Source: ANME-2 cluster archaeon (GTDB taxonomy: Archaea > Halobacteriota > Methanosarcinia > Methanosarcinales > Methanocomedenaceae). From it: a stretch of 16,001 nucleotides of DNA. Position numbers and translations under genes: made by a program. Below, in pieces: positions 1 through 6,006 of the stretch (position 1 is its first letter; the number at the start of each line of letters is the position of its first letter). The stretch spans positions 1-16,001 of the forward strand of contig JAMJFV010000029.1 in the NCBI GenBank assembly GCA_023544495.1. The letters run 5' to 3'. The notes below the pieces were generated by a model, which worked only from the letters and a program-made list of their open reading frames with translations, was not told the DNA's origin and ran no database searches.

Positions 1-163
1 GTGATCTGTTACTTTTCCTTTGTTGTAGTTAAATATACATGCTTGATGTGGCAAATGTTGCTCCATTATTATAAATGGGTAAATATAGCCGTATTCTCCA
101 CTCCTTTATAGCAAATGCATAATCTACGGACAGAAAATTGCTAATGGTAATTGTTTCCAATTG

Positions 164-172
164 TTATATAAA
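164..172 (+). promoter_or_regulatory. possible TATA box for the PiT gene
   Basis: The AT-rich element ttatataaa resembles an archaeal TATA box. It lies about 27 bases before the ATG at 199. A start of transcription about 25 bases downstream would leave almost no leader, which conflicts with the good ribosome binding site AAGGA at 187-191 (7 bases before the ATG). A second TATA-like element, attataaat near 67-75, would give a leader containing that site, so either may be the real one. Confidence 0.3.
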
Positions 173-198
173 TACTGAAATGGAGTAAGGAACTACAC

Positions 199-1164
199 AT
201 GTCTTTGATATTATTATTGGCTGCCTATGCTGCTGCTGTGTTCATGGGATTGAACATTGGCGGCAACAATGCCGCAGCATCTATGGGTGCTGCGTACGGG
301 GCCAAGGCCAGGACCAGACGGCAGGCAGTGATCCTCATTGCGATATTTGCTTTCCTGGGTGCGGTGTTGAGCGGCGGCGAGGTTATCAAGACCCTGGGTA
401 ACGGTATTGTCCCCAGCGGGAACATTACGGTTGTGTATGCTATCATTGCCATCTCGGCGGCGGGTATCAGCATGTTCATAGCAAATATGCTTAAAGTCCC
501 GATCTCCACCAGCCAGGCCGCCGTAGGCGCGGTTGCTGGTTTAGGCATTTATGTGGGAATACTGGATATGGTTGTCCTGACGAAGATCGTATCCTGGTGG
601 GTCATCACTCCGCTTGTCGCTTTTTTCCTGGCTTTTATCATGGGAAAATATTTTCACCCGATCATTCTGTTATGGCTCGTGGACCATAAATCAGAGGCCA
701 CAATACGAAAAATTATCGGATTCCTGCTTACGATTTCAGGATGCTATGTCGCATATTCGGCAGGCGCCAACAATGCTGCAAATGCTGTAGGACCTCTGGT
801 AGGAGCAGGATTCATGGACTCTACGACCGGAGCTGTCATAGGAGGTCTGACCATCGGTGCAGGAGCGATATTGCTGGGTTCAAGGGTCCTTGAAACGGTG
901 GGAAAAGGTATCACTGAACTCTGCGCGATAAGGGCAGTATTTGTTGAGTTCGTTGCAGCTGTGCTAGTCCATACAGCATCTATTATGGGAATCCCTGTTT
1001 CACTGGGTGAGATCGTCACGGCCGCAATAATCGGGATAGGGTGTGCCAATGAGGGACTGCTGGCGGCAAGGAATGAAACGGTACAGAAGATCATTACCAT
1101 GTGGTTTGTATCGCCATTGATGGCAGGGGTGATTACGTATGGGGCATTGGTGGTAATCGGGTGA
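199..1164 (+). CDS. PiT-family inorganic phosphate permease
   Basis: This is a 321-residue polytopic membrane protein that should import inorganic phosphate (some relatives carry sulfate) using an ion gradient. The family's duplicated signature is clear: GGNNAAASMGAAYGA at residues 21-35 and GANNAANAVGP at 189-199, at the starts of the two inverted halves. Hydrophobic helices fill most of the remaining sequence, and the length fits the short archaeal form. The ATG at 199 follows AAGGA at a spacing of 7 bases. The DUF47/PhoU-like partner often found beside archaeal pit genes is not on the downstream side, where the next gene is convergent; the upstream side lies outside the window. The family assignment is firm, but phosphate rather than sulfate as substrate is inferred from the family. 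Confidence 0.93.
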   Translation: MSLILLLAAYAAAVFMGLNIGGNNAAASMGAAYGAKARTRRQAVILIAIFAFLGAVLSGGEVIKTLGNGIVPSGNITVVYAIIAISAAGISMFIANMLKVPISTSQAAVGAVAGLGIYVGILDMVVLTKIVSWWVITPLVAFFLAFIMGKYFHPIILLWLVDHKSEATIRKIIGFLLTISGCYVAYSAGANNAANAVGPLVGAGFMDSTTGAVIGGLTIGAGAILLGSRVLETVGKGITELCAIRAVFVEFVAAVLVHTASIMGIPVSLGEIVTAAIIGIGCANEGLLAARNETVQKIITMWFVSPLMAGVITYGALVVIG

Positions 1165-1295
1165 GGGGAAAATAGGGTGTGGAGGCGTGTGGATAGTGTT
1201 ATGCCGGGCAGTATACCATACCCAAAGATTGACAACTGACTCAAACTGAACGGGAACGAACTCCGTCGGTGGTATTTGCCTGTGTGGATCCCTGA

Positions 1296-2603
1296 TCATC
1301 CTGTTTTCGATTGACGCTGTTGATTTATCAAATACGCAACCACTCCGATCACGATCCAGATCCCTGCTGCAATAATAGCATTCGACTTCAGGAATAATAT
1401 AAGGGCAAAACAACTGATTATACCCAGCAGTGGAGGGATGGGATACAGGGGCACCTTAAATGTGCGGTTTGCATCAGGCATCTTCTTTCTTAATTGTATC
1501 ATGCTTAAATTGATGAAAAAGAATGTCAACAAGGTTCCAAAATTGAAAATAGAAGCGATCAATTCCAGATTTCCCTTTGTTCCAATGATTATCAATGTGA
1601 TGGCAACCCCGCATGCCAATACTGAAGATGTCGGAATCCCATTTTTAGAAATATTTGAAAGGAATCCAGGGAGTACCCGCTGTCTGGCCATTGCAAACAA
1701 CGCCCTTGATCCCCCCAGTATGGATGCCATTGTTGCTGATAGGGTGGCAAACAGGGCAGAAATGGCCACGAACTTAAGTATGAAAATATTACCTGTAGCA
1801 ACGGTCAGAGCTAATTCCAGAGGTGCACTGGAAGCACCTATTATCTTCCAGTTTACAAGTCCCACCTCTACCACGGAGACACCGATATATAAAGAAGTGC
1901 ATATCAGGAAAGCGAATATTATTGATTTTGGAACGTTCTTTTCAGGCTCTTTTATTTCTTCGGAAATTACTGTAATTGTATTGAAGCCTACGAATGCGAA
2001 GAAGATTAATGCAGCTCCGGAAATCATTCCCGGATAACCTTTGGGGAAGAATGGATGATAATTGGAATAATCCCCATGGGAGATAAGGTAGTATAATCCA
2101 AGCAATACGAAGATCGTAAGTGCTGTACCCTTGAACCAGACCATCAGATTATTTGTCACTGAAGCCTCCTTGATCCCTTTAAGGTTGATCAACATAAGGC
2201 TAAAAGGCATGGCAATAGCAACCAGGATTATCACGTTTTGTGCGGTAGGAGGAATACCGATGAAGTACACAAAATATCCTGCGAATCCTACACTGATGGC
2301 ACTGGCACCTACTATGTAGTCGAAAGACTGCATCCAGCCTACAACAAATCCCAGGAATTTCCCAAAAGCTTTGTCAGTATAAATATAAGAGCCACCAGCT
2401 TCAGTTATAAAAGAAGAAAGTTCAGCAGAGCTCAGTGCAGTGAGGAATGCAACAATCCCTGCAATCAAAAATGAGAGAATGACCGCCGGCCCTGCCATTC
2501 CGGATGCCACACCGCTTAAGACAAAAATTCCTGCACCGATAATTGCGCCTATAGCGATACCGGTTGCTCCCCACATACCAAGATGTCTTTTCAGTTCAGC
2601 CAT
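1296..2603 (-). CDS. APC-superfamily amino acid permease
   Basis: A 435-residue membrane protein with about 12 hydrophobic segments, probably a proton- or cation-coupled amino acid transporter of the APC superfamily. The first helix carries the unwound substrate-binding motif GAIIGAGIFVLSG (residues about 19-31). The segment FVGFNTITVISEEIKEPEKN matches the conserved helix VI and following loop of ApcT/YfnA-like carriers. The start ATG (2601-2603) is preceded on the minus strand by GGGAG with a 3-4 base gap to the ATG, rather close but usable. It is convergent with the PiT gene (131-bp gap, no clear terminator) and divergent from the M42 peptidase. A role in reusing amino acids freed by that peptidase is only a guess from context. 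The exact substrate cannot be read from the sequence. Confidence 0.92.
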   Translation of the reverse strand: MAELKRHLGMWGATGIAIGAIIGAGIFVLSGVASGMAGPAVILSFLIAGIVAFLTALSSAELSSFITEAGGSYIYTDKAFGKFLGFVVGWMQSFDYIVGASAISVGFAGYFVYFIGIPPTAQNVIILVAIAMPFSLMLINLKGIKEASVTNNLMVWFKGTALTIFVLLGLYYLISHGDYSNYHPFFPKGYPGMISGAALIFFAFVGFNTITVISEEIKEPEKNVPKSIIFAFLICTSLYIGVSVVEVGLVNWKIIGASSAPLELALTVATGNIFILKFVAISALFATLSATMASILGGSRALFAMARQRVLPGFLSNISKNGIPTSSVLACGVAITLIIIGTKGNLELIASIFNFGTLLTFFFINLSMIQLRKKMPDANRTFKVPLYPIPPLLGIISCFALILFLKSNAIIAAGIWIVIGVVAYLINQQRQSKTG

Positions 2604-2634
2604 AATCTCCCTGTAATGAATTTTTCGTTCCTAT

Positions 2635-2643
2635 TAATATAAC
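2635..2643 (-). promoter_or_regulatory. possible TATA box for the APC permease
   Basis: Read on the minus strand, gttatatta lies about 35 bases before the permease ATG. That would place transcription start roughly 8-12 bases before the start codon, a short leader that could still include the GGGAG site. Assigned by position and composition only. Confidence 0.35.
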
Positions 2644-2672
2644 TATCCTGTGAGTAAGCTGTTAAGTAAGTG

Positions 2673-2681
2673 CTATTTAAA
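2673..2681 (+). promoter_or_regulatory. possible TATA box for the M42 peptidase
   Basis: The element ctatttaaa is a good archaeal TATA-like sequence in the divergent APC/M42 intergenic region. Transcription would start near 2700, giving a leader of about 45 bases that contains the GGAGGT ribosome binding site. Confidence 0.4.
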
Positions 2682-2732
2682 GGTTGAACCGGTGAGTAAA
2701 CTTTATTGTCTTTCCTGAGAATTCTCACATGT

Positions 2733-2738
2733 GGAGGT
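2733..2738 (+). promoter_or_regulatory. ribosome binding site that fixes the M42 start
   Basis: GGAGGT lies 7 bases before the ATG at 2746. An in-frame GTG at 2731 would open the same frame, but it overlaps this site and has no motif of its own. The strong Shine-Dalgarno sequence therefore argues for initiation at 2746. Confidence 0.7.
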
Positions 2739-2745
2739 TATTGTT

Positions 2746-3795
2746 ATGAACGATTTGCAGAATCTTTTTGAGACGTTATCGAACGCACACGGCGTTTCAG
2801 GATATGAGGGAAGCGTGAGGCAGGTTATTGAGAATGAAGTAGAACCATATGTGGATGAGATTAGAACAGACAAGATGGGAAACCTCATAGCCACAAAACG
2901 CGGAGGCTCACCTGTAGTTATGCTTGCAGCCCATATGGACGAGGTTGGCCTTATGACAAAATATGTTGATGATAAGGGTTTTATTCATTTTACAAAAACC
3001 GGTGGATGGTTTGACCAGACGCTTCTTAACCAGAGGATGATATTGCATACAGAAAATGGGCACATTTACGGTGTCATCGGTTCGAAACCCCCGCATGTTA
3101 TGAAAGAAGACGATTTAAAAAAGCCAGTTAAGGCCGATGAAATGTTCATTGATATTGGCGCCACAAGCAAAGAAGATGCAGAAAAAACAGGTGTGAAGGT
3201 CGGGACGCCAATAACTCCTGATATGGAATTCAAATCCTTAAGCAATGATCGGGCTACTGGTAAAGCTTTTGATAATCGAGCAGGCTGCACGGTGCTCATA
3301 GAGGCACTAAGGCAGATAAAGGATATAAAGGGTACGGTGCATGCTGTTTTCACTGTGCAGGAAGAGGTGGGGTTAAAAGGGGCTAAAACGTCTGCTTATG
3401 GATTGAACCCGGATGTTGCAGTAGCGATCGATGTGACCATTACAGGTGACCATCCGGGTATAGAGAAGAAGGATTCCGCCATCGAGATGGGAAAAGGGCC
3501 TGCAGTAACCGTAAGCGATGCTGAGGGGAAGGGGATAATAGTTCCTCAACGTGTGTTGAAATGGTTAAAAGAAGCAGCAGAATCGAATAACATCCCTTAC
3601 CAGCTGGATGTTGGTAAAGGCGGAACAACAGATGCATCAGCAATACACCTGACACGCGAAGGAATACCAACAGGGGTTATAAGCCCGCCTTCACGGTACA
3701 TCCATACACCCGTATCAGTATTGAGTATGGGAGATCTTGAAAATTGTGTAAAACTCATTGTACGAGCAGTTGAAATTGTTGATAGATTTTTCTAG
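2746..3795 (+). CDS. M42-family metallo-aminopeptidase (TET/glutamyl aminopeptidase type)
   Basis: A 349-residue cytosolic enzyme that should remove N-terminal residues from short peptides, acting downstream of the proteasome or Clp-type proteases. M42 enzymes form dodecameric tetrahedral shells in archaea. The complete set of binuclear metal and catalytic residues is visible: H63 and D65 (AAHMDEVG), D176 (AFDNRAG), E206/E207 (VQEEVGLKGA), D229 (AIDVTITGD) and H320 near the C terminus (RYIHTPVSVLS). The length is that of the family. The start at 2746 rests on GGAGGT at 2733; an in-frame GTG at 2731 would add five residues. The gene is convergent with clpP, with only 7 bases between stop codons. 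Older annotations call such proteins endoglucanases; nothing here supports that. Confidence 0.93.
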   Translation: MNDLQNLFETLSNAHGVSGYEGSVRQVIENEVEPYVDEIRTDKMGNLIATKRGGSPVVMLAAHMDEVGLMTKYVDDKGFIHFTKTGGWFDQTLLNQRMILHTENGHIYGVIGSKPPHVMKEDDLKKPVKADEMFIDIGATSKEDAEKTGVKVGTPITPDMEFKSLSNDRATGKAFDNRAGCTVLIEALRQIKDIKGTVHAVFTVQEEVGLKGAKTSAYGLNPDVAVAIDVTITGDHPGIEKKDSAIEMGKGPAVTVSDAEGKGIIVPQRVLKWLKEAAESNNIPYQLDVGKGGTTDASAIHLTREGIPTGVISPPSRYIHTPVSVLSMGDLENCVKLIVRAVEIVDRFF

Positions 3796-3815
3796 TTCTT
3801 TTTCATTTTACTTTT
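3787..3815 (+). terminator. T-rich tract after the M42 gene
   Basis: Four T-runs (5, 5, 4 and 4 bases) occur within 29 bases spanning the M42 stop codon. Archaeal transcription commonly ends at such T-tracts without a hairpin. The tract also encodes the end of the convergent clpP gene, so part of the T-richness may simply be lysine codons on the other strand. Confidence 0.45.
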
Positions 3816-4410
3816 GTCAATCCTTCTCCAGCCCTCACTATTCCATCTATCAACCCGTATTCAACTGCTTCCTCTGCAGAAAGGAAAAAGTCCCTATCAG
3901 TATCTTTCTCAATGACTTCTATAGGCTGCCCTGTGTGACAGACCAGGATATCATCCAGAAGATTCTTTGCTCTGTTCATCTCTTTTGCCTGTATCTGGAT
4001 ATCCGATGCCTGTTCTTCCGCACCTCCGAGAGGCTGGTGTATCATCACCCGTGCATTAGGAAATGCTATTCTCTTTCCCTTAGTACCAGCTGTTAGCAAG
4101 ATCGCAGCCATTGACGCCGCCTGACCCACACAGATAGTCGCAACAGTGCACTTGATACACTGCATGGTATCGTAGATTGCAAGGCCAGCAGTAATCACCC
4201 CCCGGGGCTGTTTATGAAGATACGGATGTCGCCTTCAAACACCTGTGCTTCTAAATAGAGAAGCTGTGCAATAATACTTTCAGCCATATAATCATTGATT
4301 TCACCATTGAGAAATATGATTTGCTCATCCAGCAGGCGAGAGTATAGGTCTATTTTGCGAGGACCCTGTTGTGTTTGCTCAGATACGAAAAGCATATTTG
4401 GAATTCCCAT
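3803..4410 (-). pseudogene. clpP: ClpP serine protease, reading frame split by a one-base frameshift
   Basis: The two adjoining frames together encode a full ClpP of 202 residues, the subunit of the self-compartmentalised protease worked by Clp ATPases. The first 71 residues run through RLLDEQIIFLNGEI to INSPGG and then meet TGA. The next frame resumes exactly with V-ITAGLAIYDTM. All bacterial ClpP hallmarks follow: Ser100 in GQAASMAA, His125 in MIHQPLGG and Asp170 in EKDTDRD (numbering of the restored protein). The break is in a G6 run (4198-4203 on the + strand, read as C6); one more G would restore the gene. The start ATG at 4410 has a strong GGAGGAAA site. Possible readings are a true pseudogene, an assembly error in the homopolymer, -1 slippage, or two polypeptides: the second frame can open with a GTG overlapping the TGA as GTGA. 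Beyond the break nothing is decayed, which argues for a recent or artefactual lesion. ClpP is uncommon in archaea. Confidence 0.85.
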
Positions 4411-4808
4411 TGCTCTTTCCTCCTTTAAGGTTCAAATCGTGTAACATCGAACTGAATCCAGTCTGCGGATGTAATATTCTTACAGCCTGATGAGATTTAG
4501 CCCCCCATGGATCATCCGAGAGATGGACTTAGCGGTCCTATGTAAATAAACTATTGCTGTGAATATTGAAAAAATTATCGATATGAGCTTATGCAGTAAA
4601 TATCTTCAAATGTTAAGAGCGTACATCGGTTTAATGGTTCATTTCAAATAAATCGTATGGGGAATGGGGAAAGCTATTCAATGATACTGTTGTAACGGCG
4701 GTGATTTTGGATAGGATATTACACTATTGTGCGACTGTCAACCTAAGGTGGAAGTTTTAAATAAGTTGGAGTTAATAGTAAATTAACGAATCTCAGGGGT
4801 GATTAGGA
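4411..4808. other. 398-bp intergenic region between divergent clpP and htrA
   Basis: No convincing coding frame, tRNA or repeat is visible. The left end holds the clpP ribosome binding site (GGAGGAAA, minus strand) and a weak minus-strand TATA-like element (taagaatatta, about 4470-4480). The right end holds the htrA promoter. The middle includes a C6 run at 4501-4506 and an otherwise AT-rich stretch. It is long for two simple promoters in this gene-dense window, so an unrecognised small RNA or regulatory site is possible. Confidence 0.5.
4756..4764 (+). promoter_or_regulatory. TATA box for htrA
   Basis: The sequence tttaaataa, preceded by the purine-rich ggtggaag in the BRE position, lies 45-53 bases before the GTG start. 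Transcription from about 4785 would give a leader of about 24 bases containing the GGGGTGA ribosome binding site at 4795-4801. Confidence 0.5.
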
Positions 4809-5786
4809 GTGGTTGAATTTGACGGAATGGTCACATCAGCAGTAGAAAAGATTATACCCAGTGTGGTAAACATTAGTGAATTTAAGTTAATGAAGGATGC
4901 GTATCTACATATACATCCTGTTTCCGGAGTCGGTTCCGGTTTCATAATTGATAAAGAAGGATATATACTGACAAATGCCCATGTGGTGCTGGGTTCTTCA
5001 GAGATCAATGTGTCCCTTGAAGATGGAAGGATGTTCCCGGGAACAATCAAGGGCATTGATACGTTAATGGACCTGGCAGTAATTCAAATCGAGGCCACTG
5101 ATCTACCTGTTCCGGAAATGGCCAAGAATAACAATTTTAAGATAGGACAGATGGCCATAGCTATAGGCAGTCCGTTGGGTCTTGTAGGTGGACCCACAGT
5201 CACTGCCGGAGTTATCAGCGCTTTGAACCGGTCCATTCAAACAGAGATCACATATATGGAAAATCTGATACAAACAGATGCTGCTATTAATCCCGGTAAC
5301 AGTGGAGGCCCTTTGATCAACAGTTCAGGAGTGGTGATCGGGGTGAACAGTGCTATCATACCTTTTGCTCAGGGTATCGGGTTTGCCATTCCCATACATC
5401 CAGCCATGTGGATTGCCAAGCAGTTGAGGGAACACGGTGAGATCGTAAGACCCTGGATCAGTATGAACGCGGTAGATGTGAACCCAAAACTGGTGACATA
5501 CTATAACCTGCCAACTGAAAAAGGGGTGGTGGTCACCAATGTATTTTCGGGTGGCGAAGCCGAAAAATCTGGATTGGAAATGGCAGATATTATAATCGGT
5601 ATGGATGATGTGGAGATCAATAATGTGAGGGACCTGATTAAGATGATGAATGAACATGCAGTAGGCGACAAGGTTCGTCTTGACCTGTTCCGGGGTCAGG
5701 AAAAGGTACAGCTTGAGATTGTGCTTGAGAAAGCGCCCACTCCTAAACTTTCACCACCTGCGCAGCCGTTAAAATCTGGTGTTTAA
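4809..5786 (+). CDS. HtrA/DegP-type trypsin-like serine protease with one PDZ domain
   Basis: A 325-residue protease/chaperone of the HtrA (S1C) family, which degrades or protects misfolded proteins. The trypsin fold covers about residues 8-200 with the full triad: H58 in TNAHVV, D88 in LMDLAV and S165 in GNSGGP. One PDZ domain (about 215-305) follows, with the typical GLEMADIIIGMDDVEINN stretch. There is no signal peptide or transmembrane segment, so unlike bacterial DegP it appears cytoplasmic. The start is GTG at 4809, supported by GGGGTGA 7 bases upstream; an in-frame ATG at 4827 has no well-placed site. The gene stands alone, divergent from clpP, and with the M42 peptidase makes three proteolysis genes in a row. 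A stress role is inferred from the family. Confidence 0.93.
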   Translation: MVEFDGMVTSAVEKIIPSVVNISEFKLMKDAYLHIHPVSGVGSGFIIDKEGYILTNAHVVLGSSEINVSLEDGRMFPGTIKGIDTLMDLAVIQIEATDLPVPEMAKNNNFKIGQMAIAIGSPLGLVGGPTVTAGVISALNRSIQTEITYMENLIQTDAAINPGNSGGPLINSSGVVIGVNSAIIPFAQGIGFAIPIHPAMWIAKQLREHGEIVRPWISMNAVDVNPKLVTYYNLPTEKGVVVTNVFSGGEAEKSGLEMADIIIGMDDVEINNVRDLIKMMNEHAVGDKVRLDLFRGQEKVQLEIVLEKAPTPKLSPPAQPLKSGV

Positions 5787-5873
5787 TACATACATACTTC
5801 GTAATTTATTATTCCTGCGGGGTAGGGAAATTACCAGAACAGAGAGGGCTTCCGGCCTCAAGCACAAATTTGC

Positions 5874-5921
5874 ATATTGAATGAGCGATTTGTAAACAGG
5901 CTTCAATATAAGATATTCAAT
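5874..5921 (+). promoter_or_regulatory. three TTCAAT/ATTGAA boxes upstream of the oxidase operon
   Basis: Within 48 bases just before the oxidase TATA box lie ATATTGAAT (5874-5882), CTTCAATAT (5902-5910) and ATATTCAAT (5913-5921). The same hexamer, in both orientations, forms the palindrome ATTCAATTGAAT in front of the ferritin gene. They could be half-sites for an activator, since they sit upstream of the TATA box. The motif is AT-rich and also occurs elsewhere in the window, so chance is a real alternative. Confidence 0.25.
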
Positions 5922-5936
5922 CTCATAGGAAAATGC

Positions 5937-5944
5937 TTTATATT
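5937..5944 (+). promoter_or_regulatory. TATA box for the cbb3 oxidase operon
   Basis: The element tttatatt lies 63 bases before the ATG at 6007. Transcription would begin near 5965, giving a leader of about 40 bases that includes the ribosome binding site AAGGTGG at 5994-6000. Confidence 0.45.
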
Positions 5945-6006
5945 GGCACTATGAAATAATAAACAGTAGGTTGGGGATTGTTATACTACTTTGAAGGTGG
6001 AAATGA

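Noticed and set aside
1165..1295. Bidirectional terminator between the convergent PiT and APC genes
   Set aside because: No hairpin or T-tract of useful length was found on either strand.
4476..4545. Possible C/D box small RNA beginning with CTGATGA near 4478
   Set aside because: The C-like box has the wrong first base for the RUGAUGA consensus, and no CUGA D box or internal C'/D' pair is found at the usual spacing.
5787..5800. Short tandem repeat tacatacata after htrA
   Set aside because: Only two to three units of four bases; too short to mean anything.
5848..5860. Hairpin GAGG...CCTC as a terminator for htrA
   Set aside because: Only a 4-bp stem with an 8-base loop, and no T-tract follows.
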